A DNA stretch of 64,000 nucleotides. It comes from Prunella strophiata (lineage: Eukaryota; Chordata; Aves; Passeriformes; Prunellidae). The notes under the pieces were generated by a model that saw only the letters and a program-made list of their open reading frames with translations, was not told the DNA's origin and made no database searches. Positions 13,101-29,158 of the stretch are shown piece by piece. Location of the stretch: the NCBI GenBank assembly GCA_036583965.1, contig JAZBQD010000022.1, positions 2,166,001 to 2,230,000 on the forward strand, written 5' to 3'. Numbering within the stretch: the stretch's first letter is position 1; each line of letters begins with the position of its first letter. The position numbers and the translations under genes are program-made.

Positions 13101-16100
13101 TAGGGAAATAAAAGAATTCCCTTCAATTGGTTTTGATTATTTCCTCTGCATTTTTTTTTATATTTCAACAGAGCCACTCTACATCCCCAGCCAGCAAGGA
13201 TGGGTGCTGCTTTTCTGAAGTTGGCTGTGCATTTAGGGTGAGTGAAACAAGTCCCTCCAGGAATGTTCCACCCTGGTTTGGACATTCCCTTAGGGAAGTG
13301 TCTCAAAACAGAATCAGCACCTCTGTTGCCAGAGGATGGAGCTGCACCTGCAGCTTTTCCATCTCCCAAGGAGCTGAAGGGTGGCCCCAGGGCAGCTGTG
13401 GTGGCCATGGAGGGTGCAGTGGTGGCATTGTCTCTTCCAGGGCAGCAAAGAGAAGATCCAGGAGCACGAGAAATCTGCAGTGGGGGCTCACATGCTGCTC
13501 CTGCTGCAGCACATGAGGCAGCTGCAGGGAGCCCTGTGCCCCAAGGGCTTCACCCCACGGCCACAGCTGAGCCTGAAGAGTGCAGGGAAAAGCATCAGTG
13601 AGCTGCAGATCCCAGCAGGGCTGGAGCTGAGCAGGGATGCAGAGGTGGACTGTTTCCCTGAGGAGGAGTCTGTCCTGCAGCAGCTCGTGAGGGAGAAGGT
13701 GATTTCTGAGCTGGAAAATAAGCTGCACGTGTTTGAGAACATTGTGGCAGTGCTCAATAAGGAGGTGGAGAGCTCCAACTTGGAAATCCTGGCCTTCAGG
13801 AGACAGAGTGAGCTGGACCAGAACATAATCCGGGGCCTTGAGCTGAAGGTAAGGACTGACAGCAAGGATTGTCTGGGTGCTTGTTCTGTAGGTAACAAAT
13901 GCTGACACACATCAGGGAGAGCTGGGGCAGGGATCAGAGCAGGAGTCTGAGCTGTGAAGGGCTCAGTTCTGGACACCTATTCAGGATCCTTTTGTTGTTT
14001 GATACATTTCCAAACGTGGCTCTCTAATATTTGTTCTCTAAATCCACTTTTGGGTAGTGAGATACTCCTGGGAGTTCTGAGTGTTAGAGTTTGCCATGAT
14101 CAGACTGTGAGCAGGCAGGAGAGCTGTTTAATTGCCTGATCCTCTCACAGCAGCATTTTGCCTGGAGGCCCAAACAACATCTCTGTGTATGTTTTGACAT
14201 ATTGCTGTCACTTAGGAAGGAATCAAAGCAGAGCTTCCAGAACAGGAGGGCTCCAGAAGGATCCAGCCTCCCCTGCAGCACAGCCTGGAGCAGGGGGGTG
14301 GCTGAGGGACTGGTTTTTCTCCCAGATTGCAGAGTTGCACCGGTGCCTGACACAGAAGGATGCAGGCCTGAGCAGCCTGCACAAGAGCCTGCTGTTCTCT
14401 GAGCAAGCCTCCTACGATGGGATCTTCCTCTGGAAAATCACAGAGGTGGGCAGGAAGCTCCAGGACTCTGTGACTGGCAGGACAGTCAGTTTGTACTCCC
14501 CAGGTAAAGCACGAGATGCAGATGTGTGTTCACAAACCCCAACCCTTCAGAATCCCCCCCGTTTCTCCAGAACTCTGCTTCCTTCTGCTCGTGCCAGCAG
14601 GAGCAGCTTTAAAACAGCTCCTTAAGCCAAGATGCTGTTTGTGCAGAGATCTGGAACCCAGGGCACTGGGATGTGCTTTTCCACAGGGCTGTGCTCTATT
14701 CTGGGCTCTCATGCTGCCCTTGGCCCTCCAGCACAGCTGCCTGCAGTGGATCCATCCCTCCCAGCCCTCGGTGCCTGCTGGCACCACGTGGCTGCAGCTC
14801 TTCCCCATGGGGAAGTAACTGGATTAGGTAAATTACACTTGTGTGGCTAATAACAGGTAATTTGCACCAAGGTTTGAGGCACTAAAAGGATTCCAACCAC
14901 TGGGTTTTCATTGCCATGTAATCTCCAGGGGGTGCTGATTTGTCTGTTCTCCTTTCTGTGAGAGCAAACCACGTCACACATTGCCTTTTCCCATATGCCA
15001 GAACACACATTATGCCTTATTTTTCCCCATAAAACAGCTTTACTAATGAAGAGTTCTGATTTTCAGCTTTCTACACTGCAAAATATGGCTACAAGGTGTG
15101 TCTGAGGGTGTACCTGAACGGGGATGGGACAGGGAAAGGAACCCACATGTCCCTGTTCTTCGTGGTCATGAAAGGAGATTATGATGCTTTGCTCCCGTGG
15201 CCTTTCAGGCACAAGGTGAGAAGGGAAACCTTTCCACATCTGTGACTCTTTACCTGGAGTTTTGGGGAAGCTGAGTGCTTTTCCACACCCCTTTCCAAAG
15301 GTGAGGAGCTGCCCTGCAGTCCTGGGTGATGATTTGTCTCTGACTGGAGTCCCTTGCAGGGGAAGCTGCTCCTGCTGATACTCCAGACTTTGCCAGGCAG
15401 GATTTTCACCACCAGAACGTGGTGTTTGGAATATTCCAACCTGTGTCCACCTGGGTAAAGCCAGACACATCTTCTCCTGGCTCTTGCTAAACACAGGTAA
15501 TAAATATCAGTGTAAAGGGAATTGTGATTTGCTGCCTGAAGGCATCAGAAGGGTGAGGTGAGAGTTCCACTTACAGAGGTGCCACAGATGTCTGATGTGG
15601 TCCTGGTCTGATCTTTTCCCCTAAGTGTGATCTGGTAATGGCAACAATGGTTAGAAAAGCAGTGGAACCATGGCAGGGCCCTACCTCTGCTCTGGCACTT
15701 GTCTTTGTGGGGTAATAATTCTGTAAATCTTTCCTATAAATGGTTTTACTTCCAGTTAGCAGCCAAAAAAAAAATAAATAGAAATCAAAGTTCCCAATTA
15801 AAAGATTATTACAGATATTTCATATTTGAAGCTATGGAACAGTGAGTTAATAAAAGGGGTATTGAGGTGGGGAGATTCTATACTGATATTTAGGTTGTGT
15901 CTTTTACATATTTGTGCATGGGCAGCTGGGCTGTTTCTTCTGATTCCAAAGCACAATAACAGAATAAATGTAATGACTGTAACCAAACCCAGGGGCTGTT
16001 CAGGATGTCAGGAGAGAGAGAGAGAGGAAAAAAGCCTTTGGACTGTGCAGTTCTCTACCAAGGAATAATTCCTTACTTGATTAAATTTAATTTTGTTTAG

Positions 16101-16508
16101 CAAATTTTGGGTAGCAAAGTTTAAAAAACTTCATCTGGCAGTTCCCCTGAGCTGACCTTGCAGGTTGGAAACACAAATTACAGTTTGTATTTGATTATCA
16201 GTGGAGCATCCAGCTGCTTTTGCAGCACTTCTGTCCCTGCTGGGTTTGTTTTCCCCTCCAGTAACTCCTCCCTGCCACATTCTGTTTTTCAGGTGACATT
16301 TATGTTGCTTGACCAAAACAACAGGGAGCACATCATCGATGCCTTTCGGCCAGACCTGACCTCTGCCTCCTTCCAGAGGCCAGTCAATGACATGAACGTG
16401 GCCAGTGGCTGCCCCATGTTCCTGCCCCTGGCCAAGCTGCAGTCCCCCAAACATGCCTACGTGAGAGAGGACACACTTTTCCTGAAATGCATCATAGAAA
16501 CAAATTAG
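7164..16508 (+). CDS. TRAF1: TNF receptor-associated factor 1 (TRAF1), RING-containing form, 10 coding exons
   Basis: Cytoplasmic adaptor for TNF-receptor-family signalling. Coding exons: 7164-7372, 8033-8117, 9793-9892, 10818-10979, 12502-12573, 13172-13237, 13441-13848, 14326-14503, 15067-15215, 16293-16508; flanking AG/GT and phases agree, giving about 547 residues. The N-terminal PDENEFPFG motif is shared with human TRAF1. A full RING follows at residues 41-80 (CSNC, CGH, YCSAC, CQKC), then TRAF-type zinc fingers, a TRAF-N coiled coil ([13 protein letters not shown]) and a C-terminal MATH domain ([33 protein letters not shown]). Human TRAF1 is 416 residues and lacks the RING. The third exon is 100 nt although both neighbouring junctions are phase 0: TTTT at 9886-9889 gives an in-frame TGA where three T would preserve the zinc finger. 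TRAF2 is less likely given the C-terminus and synteny. Confidence 0.95.
10044..10139 (+). mobile_element. CR1 LINE 3'-end fragment in a TRAF1 intron
   Basis: Contains the avian CR1 3'-terminal signature: a CCATGGCAGGGAG stretch, GGACTGGATGATCTTTAAGG, then TCCCTTCCAACCCAAATCATTCTG and the short terminal TTCTGTGAT repeats. It is a 5'-truncated copy in the same orientation as TRAF1, without coding capacity. Confidence 0.85.
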
Positions 16509-17003
16509 CACATCCTGCAGGAGCTCACCTGCTGAGTGTCAACAGCTTAGGAGGAAAAACCCCTCAGTCTGAGACCTTGTGTTAGTTTGTGTGTACTAAA
16601 ATGCAAGTAACTGCTAGAAATGGTTTTATTTTTGGGGGGGTTTTCTAATAGAGGGAAGGAATTAATAATTTTTTTATAAGCAAGACAAACTTGGGGCTGT
16701 CTGGATGTGTGCAAAATCTCTCACTTCTGTCTTCGCAACAGCCTTTAAAATAATTAGTTGTGATAAAGCATCTCATTTCAAAAACACCCACCCCATAAAC
16801 AAATATTTATCAAAGTTTGTTTGGGAAGGAACTGGATATTCTGTGTGTCTTTTCCTCTATTCCACCTTTCAAATGTTCTTTCAGGGACAGAGTACTGGAG
16901 TAATTTACCTAAATATATTATGTTTTTCCTCTCTGTATCACTTTGACAAGTGCTGTATTTATTACAATCATCCATATTTTATTATGATTTAATTTATTTC
17001 CTA

Positions 17004-17009
17004 AATAAA
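17004..17009 (+). terminator. TRAF1 polyadenylation signal AATAAA
   Basis: Canonical AATAAA about 500 nt after the TRAF1 stop codon. It marks the likely end of a short 3' UTR near 17,025-17,035. No stronger hexamer lies nearer the stop. Confidence 0.6.
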
Positions 17010-17134
17010 GCTCACTAACTTAAGAAAGGCTTGGTGCTATTTTTGATGTCAGATAGGGAATTGAGCAGCTTGGAGATGTAGAAACAGCTGAGCTGTTCTG
17101 CACTTTCCTTATTTGCTTTTTCCTTTCCTTCTTT

Positions 17135-17350
17135 CTGGGGAAAGGAAGGTGCTTTTGGGGAAAGGAAGGTCCTTTTGGGGAAAGGAGGGTCCTTTTGGGG
17201 AAAGGAGGGTCCTTCTGGGGAAAGGAAGGTGCTTTTGGGGAAAGGAAGGTCCTTTTGGGGCCATGCCCAGAACAGAACAGAAATGCCCAGAACAGAACAG
17301 AACAGAACAGAACAGAAATGCCCAGAACAGAACACAAATGCCCAGAACAT
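17135..17350. repeat. Short minisatellite pair: 20-bp GGGGAAAGG unit and CAGAACAGAA unit
   Basis: About six to seven copies of a 20-bp unit (GGGGAAAGGAAGGTCCTTTT and variants) run from about 17,135 to 17,267. They are followed by degenerate CAGAACAGAACAGAAATGCC copies to about 17,350. It lies in the intergenic gap just after the TRAF1 polyadenylation signal. Confidence 0.85.
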
Positions 17351-17949
17351 CTCTGTCCACTTCCCTCAAGCCTGCCTGGCTGGGAAAGCACTTCCAGGCT
17401 CTTCAGCAGAGCCCACAGAGAGAGCTCAGCTCAAAAAGACAAGGCGGATATGGATCAAATCCACGCTGAACAAACAAACAGCCACGAAACCCGATGCCCA
17501 GCGCTGCTCCTTCCCAAGGCACAGCTGGCAGAAAGCGGCCGAATCTCAGCTCTGGGTGTGGGTGCAGGCACCCCCCGGACCCAGGGCTCCTTTCCGAGGG
17601 CATTTCCATCCCTGGGAGGGCTCCAGGAGCCCGGGCTGCGCTCCCAGCCCGGCTCTTCCCGGGACGGGCTCGGTTTTCATCCCAGAGCTGCAAAAAAAAG
17701 CGCCTCGATGAGGAAGTGGCTGGCACTGAAAGGAGCTGGAATGGGGGCGATATCAAGAGTTCTCTGATGCAGCAAATCATTTCTGGGTGATTTTGTCCGG
17801 ATCAAACCAAACGAGGCAGGAAACTCACGAAGAATTTGAGGGAGTTAAATCAGCAGCATTTGCTCCGTGTTTAATGGCCAGGTTGGCAAGGAGTCAAAAT
17901 GCTCCTACAGCTAAGATGGTCTGAAATAGTCAAGGACAAGGTCTGGAGG

Positions 17950-17983
17950 GTTTTTTTTTTTTTGTTTTTGTTTTTTTTTTTGG

Positions 17984-18018
<35 letters not shown>

Positions 18019-18070
18019 GGACTAATAAAGCTGAAAAAAAAAAAAAAAAAACCACCAAAAAAACCCACCA
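17950..18070. repeat. T-rich block followed by AATAAA-spacer-poly(A)
   Basis: A T-run of roughly 60 nt with few interruptions is followed by AATGGACTAATAAAGCTG and then a 19-nt A-run. The T and A runs can pair as a hairpin. The right half looks like a transcript end (AATAAA close to a poly(A) tail), so it may be a retroposed tail fragment, but no target-site duplication or body is recognisable. Confidence 0.5.
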
Positions 18071-20790
18071 AAACCAGGCAAATTTTTGGCTTATAAGTCC
18101 TTATTCAAGACAGGGGAAGAACTCAAACCCTGCACAATGTGGCTTGAAGTGGTTGTGTTGATCATTCAGGTGGTTCCAGTGGAGAGGTGGTCGGGTTGAG
18201 ACCCTCGGAGCAGAGGGAGGAGAGGGGGAATGAGCAACTTGTGGCAGCCACTCCTCTTGTCAGGGATGTGTCCCATTGAGCCGGCCCTCCTGCAGCTGGA
18301 AGTGGCACTCGGGAGCCGGGCTGGGTCGCCCCGGGGCCAGCGAGAGCCGCTGCTGCAGCTCCGATCCCCGCGCCAGGCCTGGAGCTCCCGGGCGCTCCGT
18401 GTTTGGGTTTCCATTCAATATTCCTCGGCTTCGGTCGCCAAGGCTACACGCCAACATCCAACCCCTCCTCCCACTGCTGTTTTCAAAGAAAGAAAAACAC
18501 TGTGAAAAGAGGCTAGCAACGATTTCTGGGCAGTTTTCAAAGCAGGGGCAGCGCTGGGAGCTGCTCTCCCCGCGCTCTCCGGCCGAGATTCCGGCTGCTC
18601 CATCCCCGTGCAAGCAGCAAGGCGCCTCCCCTCGGCGAGTGCAGGGTGTGGGGGAGCGATTAAAAGTTTTTAAGGAAAAAAATGGGAGTTTGGAGGAGTT
18701 AACTACACGGGGCTTCATTCAAATCCTTCTGCAAAAGCTGGGTTTTTTGGGAATTCCATAGCGGGGAAGGAGCCGGGAGCCCTGCCCTGGAGCCTGTGCT
18801 GGCCCCGCTCCCTGGCCGAGGAGGGTGTGGGATCGCTGCCCTCAGCTTTGCGCCGCTTTGGGGCTCTCGTTCATTTCTCTTCTCGTTCATTTCTGTGCCC
18901 TTGCTTCCAGAATAATCTGCTTTTAACGCCGGGTACTCCCGCCCTGCTCCAGCACAGGCAGCGGGGCAGCCTTGGGTGCCAAAGCAGTGTCCAGCTGCTC
19001 CAGGAGCTGCCCCAGCCCCAGCACCTGCCAGGGCCACGATCCCACAGTGCCAGGGAAAGGGGATCTCCAGGGCACAGCTAGGGGGGTGTGCAGAGGAGGA
19101 TGGAGAGAAGGAAAGAGAGGAGAAGGGAAGATGAGGAGGAAGAGGGAGAAGGGCAGCACGCAGCAGCTCACTGCAGTGCGATCTGACGCCAGGACTTGCT
19201 GGATTGCTGTGACAGAAGCACCTGCAAAGAAACCAGAGTTAAACCTGGTTTATGTTGCTGTAATTATGTTGCTTCATTCCGGTTAGATAATACAGGATAC
19301 ATCTCAAATTCTGGGTTTTTTTTGTTCATTTTTGCTTGAGACTTTTGTCCCAAGGCGATGTTCCCGCGCTCTCTCCCCGTGTGGGAGGGTTTCAGTCAGG
19401 TTCTCCCTGCGTGCACCCCCGGTGAGCTCGATCCAGCCTTTGATTTCCTGCCGCACCATCCGCATTCCTGCGGCGAGCACCCGGCACGCCGCAAACATCA
19501 GCCCCGGCGGGAGGGTGCTGCTCGCCCGGTGCCAGGCTGGGCCGGGATCGCTGTCCCGGGAATTCGGGCACTCCCTGGGGTTTCGGGCAAACGCAGCAGC
19601 CGCCAGGCTGAGCGAGGAGCGGGCTTTATGGAGGGCTGTGGGTTATTTTAGTGCTGAGGTGACTCACGCTTATCCCGGTGTGACTCACGGCGAGCTGGGG
19701 CCCGGGCTGGGTAGGGATGTGGTGGCACAGCGTGGCACGGCACGGCACGGCGTGGCACACTTGGTTTTTCTCACGCACGGGGAGCAGCAGGGCGGCCGTG
19801 CCGGAGCCGCGGCTCAGGGAATCGCCCTTCGCCGTGCCCTCCGCAGGTGCAGCATCACAGGGAGCGCTCTGACTCCAGGGCTTTATGGGAAAGTTGGATT
19901 AAATAAATGATTCCCGAGGGCCGGGTGTTGAAAGGGAGGCTCAGCCCGTGCCGTGCCGCTCTCCCCTGATGCCCGGGAGCTGCTCGCTTGCAGCTCGAGC
20001 TTTGTGACACGTCTGAGCCCCAGCTCCCGGGGCTGCATCCATCACGGCCAGGAAAAGCCGCCCGGACTCTGGCCCGGCCCCGGCACTGGGAATCAGCTCT
20101 CCTATGGCCCGAGCAGCCTGGAAAACATTGCTTTTCCAGGATCGCTTTCCAACAAACAGCAAATCCTACACATTTCTTCTTGGCACCGACCGAAGCGTTT
20201 TTACAGCGATTGGTATTTCTCTGTGAGATTCAGAGAAAGGCTGAAAGGCTGCTCCCGCTTCCAGGAATCCCGGCGAGCACAGGTCGTTCCCTCTCGGGAC
20301 AACGCTGCGCAGGCACTGCCCGCATCCCACCCCCTGCCCGCCCCCCGCCCCGGGGCACCGGGGGAAGCCCTTTCCTGGCCGCAGCCACCGCTCGGAGGGG
20401 ACAGGCGGGGACGTCCCGCGTGTGGCAGAGGGTGACGGTGCCTCTCCACGGGCGGTGGGTGCGTGGCCGACCCTGGGTGCCGCGTCCCGGCCCCGGCGAT
20501 GCCGCCTGCGCTCCGGGCCGGGATGTGCCCTGCGGCTCCGCTCCGCTCGGTTCCTATCGATGCCAATCGGTCGGTGCCAGTCCGGCCGCTGCCGGTCCGT
20601 GTCACGCCAGTGGGTCGGTGCCAGTCCGGCCCGCTCGGTGCCGTGCCGTGCCGTGCTGTGCGGTGCCGGTGGGTGCCGCGGGGATGCGCTGCGCCGCGGC
20701 GGGACCGGACCCGTGGGGAGGCGGCGGGTGCGGCCCCGCTAATTGCATAACCGGGACGTCAATGCCCGGCGGGAGCGCGGGGGAATCGCG
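18070..20790. other. Intergenic sequence and left part of the PHF19 CpG island
   Basis: No coding exon is recognised. GC content rises from about 18,200 and CpG density is high from about 19,330. A short run of CACGGCACGG-type repeats lies near 19,735-19,755. Long open frames here reflect scarcity of stop codons in GC-rich DNA, not genes. Confidence 0.6.
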
Positions 20791-20794
20791 CGGG

Positions 20795-20805
20795 AAGATG
20801 GCGGC
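20795..20805 (+). promoter_or_regulatory. YY1-type motif AAGATGGCGGC near the PHF19 start
   Basis: Exact match to the YY1 consensus that commonly sits just downstream of transcription starts in CpG-island promoters. It lies 0.1 kb before the GC-box array and 1.9 kb before the PHF19 coding exon. The position suggests a PHF19 start near 20.7-20.8 kb with a noncoding first exon; this is inferred. Confidence 0.45.
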
Positions 20806-20910
20806 CCCCGCGCCCGGCCCCCGCCCGCGCCCGCAGCGCCCCGGGCCCCGCGCCCCGAGCGCCCGCTGAGCGCCCCGGGCACCACCGGGTAATGGCGGGC
20901 GCGGGCACCG

Positions 20911-21597
20911 GGGCGGGCGGGACGGGCGGGACGGGCGGGACGGGCGGGACGGGCGGGACGGGCGGGACGGGCGGGACGGGCGGGACGGGCGGGACGGGCG
21001 GGACGGGCGGGACGGGCGGGACGGGCGGGACGGGCGGGACGGGCGGGACGGGCGGGACGGGCGGGACGGGCGGGACGGGCGGGACGGGCGGGACGGGCGG
21101 GACGGGCGGGACGGGCGGGACGGGCGGGACGGGCGGGACGGGCGGGACGGGCGGGACGGGCGGGACGGGCGGGACGGGCGGGACGGGCGGGACGGGCGGG
21201 ACGGGCGGGACGGGCGGGACGGGCGGGACGGGCGGGACGGGCGGGACGGGCGGGACGGGCGGGACGGGCGGGACGGGCGGGACGGGCGGGACGGGCGGGA
21301 CGGGCGGGACGGGCGGGACGGGCGGGACGGGCGGGACGGGCGGGACGGGCGGGACGGGCGGGACGGGCGGGACGGGCGGGACGGGCGGGACGGGCGGGAC
21401 GGGCGGGACGGGCGGGACGGGCGGGACGGGCGGGACGGGCGGGACGGGCGGGACGGGCGGGACGGGCGGGACGGGCGGGACGGGCGGGACGGGCGGGACG
21501 GGCGGGACGGGCGGGACGGGCGGGACGGGCGGGACGGGCGGGACGGGCGGGACGGGCGGGACGGGCGGGACGGGCGGGACGGGCGGGACGGGCGGGC
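20911..21597. repeat. Minisatellite, 10-bp GGGACGGGCG unit, about 68 near-perfect copies
   Basis: A near-uninterrupted array of GGGACGGGCG. Every unit contains GGGCGG, the Sp1/KLF GC-box core, and three-G tracts separated by 1-2 nt, which satisfies the G-quadruplex rule throughout; the other strand is C-tract i-motif sequence. Frames read as Gly-Thr-Gly, Pro-Ser-Arg or Pro-Ala-Arg polymers and are not genes. It lies within the PHF19 CpG island, between the probable start and the first coding exon. Confidence 0.97.
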
Positions 21598-22735
21598 GGA
21601 CGGCGCCGCGGCCAGCCTTGAATAGCCAATGGCGGCGGGGCCGCGGCCGCCGCTCGGGGCTGCCCCGGCCACCCCGGCAGGTGCCGCCGGGACCCGCCGG
21701 GCGGCTGCCGCGCGCTGCTCGTTTCCTCCCTATCTTCTCTTTTCCTCCGCTTCCTTCTTGCCTCTTTCCCTTCTCTTTATCTTCTTTTTTCTCCCCCGCA
21801 CTTTTCCCGCGTGGCCGGGTGCAGAGCGGCGGGAGTCCCCGGGGAGGGAGCGGCGGGGCCCCGCGGGGGAGCGGAGGGAAGCGCGGGGCCCCTGCTGGAT
21901 CCCCGTTGTCGCTGGAGCGGAGCTGCCGCCGCGCTCGGACACGCTCCCTCCCACGCGGGGACCCGGCCAGTGGCGCTGCCCGGACGTGTCGCTGCTCGTG
22001 AGCCCGGGCTCTGCCGGGAGCGGGATCGCGCTGCCCATCCCGGGGCTCTCGGGGAGCGGGAGAGTCCTCACGGGTGGCAGGGCCGGGCACAGGGGGCTCG
22101 TGTCGCGATCCGCGGCGCCGGGACACGCGTGGTGCCATGAGGCCACATGTGTGGCCGTGACGGCAGCGCCAAGGGGAGAAAAGTCCCTTTCGGGTCGTTT
22201 CCGTGGTGTCCTTGGGGATCGCAGCTCTGCTGGGGGTGGTTTCTTTGCCTCCTGCGCCCCAAACCTCGTGGCGGTGACATTTGGCCGCCTGGGTTGGCTC
22301 GCTGTGGGTGGTGCTGGCACATCCCTGCTCCTGCAGCAGTGCCGGTGGTTTGGGAGCCCGCAAAACTGCGCGGAAATGGTGATTTTAAAATCACAGTAAA
22401 TTTAAAGCTTTTATTTCTTATGTGCCCCTTCCCAAAACTGAACCACGCGGACCTGTGGCGTGTCCCGGTGCTGTGGGAGCCTGTCGGGGGTTAATTCCCT
22501 CTTGTTCACCAGTAGCAAAGATTTTGGCTGCTCCCTGGATTTCGTGGAATGGAACCTGTCTCATCGGCTCTGCTCTGCAGCGTCCTGAGCCCCTGCTGGT
22601 GGAGCCGAACCCCTCCAGCCTCGGTCCTCCCGGGCAAAGCGCTCAGGGATGCCGCGCCCGGCTGATGTCGCGCCGTGCCGAGAGGGCAGGTGGCAGCCCT
22701 GACAGGACCGTGTGTGTCCCCTGCAGGCTGTGCTG

Positions 22736-27088
<4,353 letters not shown>

Positions 27089-27603
27089 GCCCCGCCGGCC
27101 CCGAAACCTCTCCCGGAGCCGCAGCAGAGGAGATGGGGCTGCTGGGGAAGCCCGTGAGGCACAGGAGAGGTGCCCGTCCCTGCCCCCGGCCACCTCGGCG
27201 GGTGGAGGCAGCGCCCAGGCCGGCAGGGCTGCCCGGGAATGAAACCTGAAGCCCTGACACTATTTTCTTTCCATGTTAACGATTTTTAGTTCCTTGGCTG
27301 TGTTTATGCAGAGCGTGGCCCAGCCGTGCCCTCCTGATGGAGCCCGGTGGTGCTCAGAGCAGCGAGGGGCTCTGGCCCTTCCAGAAGGGTCCCCCTGGCA
27401 CAGCTGGAGCAGCTGCTTGGGGGGCACCCCCACCCTGCTCACACAGAGGGGCCTGTGCCTGGCACAGCCTGGCTCATCCCGCTGTCCCAGCCTCGAGGGG
27501 CTCCTGCTGCCAAAACACAAACCCCTGCTCACCCCTGGGCTCTCAGAGCTCCTCCCTGTGCCCATGGGAAACTGGGGTTTTCCACCTCATCCTCAATCCA
27601 TTC

Positions 27604-27609
27604 ATTAAA
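27604..27609 (+). terminator. Candidate PHF19 polyadenylation signal ATTAAA
   Basis: ATTAAA about 0.5 kb after the PHF19 stop codon. It is the first plausible hexamer; no AATAAA occurs nearby. A second ATTAAA lies near 28,747. Confidence 0.35.
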
Positions 27610-29158
27610 GGAATGGGGTTTGTTTTATATGAGAGGAAAATGCCCCAAAAGCTGCCCACAGGTGGCTGTTGCAGCCATGGGGCAGATGTGCTCTCACCCC
27701 ACAACCTGGACTCTGTGTGGTGCTGCACCAGCTTCATTTCCCTGTTCTGACAATCATGATCTTGGAAGAGATCGTCCAAAAAATCCTCCTTTGCCTTAAA
27801 ACCACCGTGGGCACCTCACAGACTGGAGCCCAAGGCCTTTGCTTCTACAGGAATCTTCATCCCAAATGTGCCAAACCAGCAGACAAACCAAAAAAGGCTG
27901 AAGAGGACAGAGAGGGCAGGGGCTGCACTGGGGTCCCCGTGGCCACCCCTGTGACCTCCTGGCTGTGCCTCTCTCCTAGTGGTGATGTTTGTGAGCACTG
28001 GGCTTGATTTGTCTGCAGGAGAGAAGGAGCAGCCCCTCCTTTAACAAAGCAATACTGCCAGCTTGGGCAGGAGCAGAGCAGTTGGCTTTTTAAACAAGAT
28101 CCCGGTATCAGATAGATGTGTTAGATTTATTTTTTTTTCCTTTAGAGAGACAGAGAGATATTTTGAATGTCCTCCTCATCTCTCCCCCATCCCACTGTGC
28201 TGTCCCATGGGATGGAGGGTGGGCCATGCTGGGCTGTGGGGTCCTGTCCACCAGCAGAGCCTGCCTGTCCTACCTGTGCTTGTGGGATCTCAGCTCACCC
28301 TGAGTGTCCCTGTCCTTTTGGGAGAGCTGCTGCCAGGCAGGGAGGGGTCCAGCAGCTGGAGAACTGCCTGTCCTGCCTTAGCTTTGTCCTTGAAGGATCA
28401 CTTCAAATATTCCCCTTTCTTAGTGCCTATGGAGCCCTTCCAAGGGCTGCCAAGAGCTGTGCCAGGGCTGAGCAGGGTTTTGCCTGTGGGAAGTGCCAGT
28501 GGGAGCACCCACAGGATCTGCCCTGGCTCCTCTCTGCTCCCTCTCTGCTCCCTCTCCTCCTCTCCTGGCTTCTTGCAGAGAATTGAATGTGGAGCCTTTA
28601 AAAGTATTTTTGTTGCAGAGTATATTTTGCATTCGCTGTAATAGAGATTATAACAACTCTGTGCACCTTCTGATTTCTGAGTTCAGGTTGCTGCTCGTAA
28701 GCACCTCTCATTATACCCAAGTTGTAATTAATATGTCTGATGTACAATTAAAAAATGGGGGTTTTTCAAAGTCACTGTTTTTTTGTAGTGTGAGGATTAT
28801 TGAGTTGGGATGCCCAGTGCCCAGCACGGGCAGCTGGTGCTGCTGGGCTCTTTCTGTGCCAGGTGAGGTGTGCAAGCCCAGGCCTTTCCTCCTGCCCACC
28901 TGTGACCACGAGAGTCTGCCCAGGTAAGAAACTCCTGTTTATTCCCTTCCCAGTCACATAAATAACCCAAAAATGCTCCCTAACTTATATCCCAGAAACC
29001 ATTAACATGAGGATCTTTTTACAAAGTTCAGCTTAGGCAGAACACCACAGCTCAGGTGGGGGTAGGGACACAGTGCCAGGGCAGTGCCATGGTCCTGCTG
29101 GCACCTGGGCTCCCTGAACTGGCCCAGCCCGCTCACCCCAGCTCTCTGTAGCAGGGAG
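27610..29158. other. PHF19 3' flank, no gene recognised
   Basis: Moderate-GC sequence without exon-like structure or a repeat family I recognise. It separates PHF19 from the 42-bp minisatellite. PHF19 (+) and CUTAL (-) converge here, so part may be 3' UTR of either gene. Confidence 0.5.

Larger units (their letters stand above)
20700..22400 (+). promoter_or_regulatory. CpG island / promoter region of PHF19
   Basis: Dense CpG and GC-rich single-copy sequence surrounds the 10-bp array and precedes the first PHF19 coding exon on the same strand. No TATA box is seen. A long polypyrimidine stretch at 21,720-21,800 interrupts the island. Exact exon 1 borders cannot be fixed from sequence alone. 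Confidence 0.6.

Noticed and set aside
13303..13976. Minus-strand open frames of 160-200 codons opposite TRAF1 exon 13441-13848
   Set aside because: They are antisense shadows of the coding exon with no splice or domain support.
7164..16508. Assigning the RING-containing TRAF to TRAF2
   Set aside because: The N-terminal PDENEFPFG, the [13 protein letters not shown] and SPKHAYV segments match TRAF1, and the neighbours PHF19 and PSMD5 fix the locus as TRAF1.
20602..22363. Gly-Thr-Gly, Pro-Ser-Arg, Pro-Ala-Arg and Pro-Val-Pro polymer frames
   Set aside because: Readings of the 10-bp GC-box array; a 10-bp unit without stops gives open frames on both strands by necessity.
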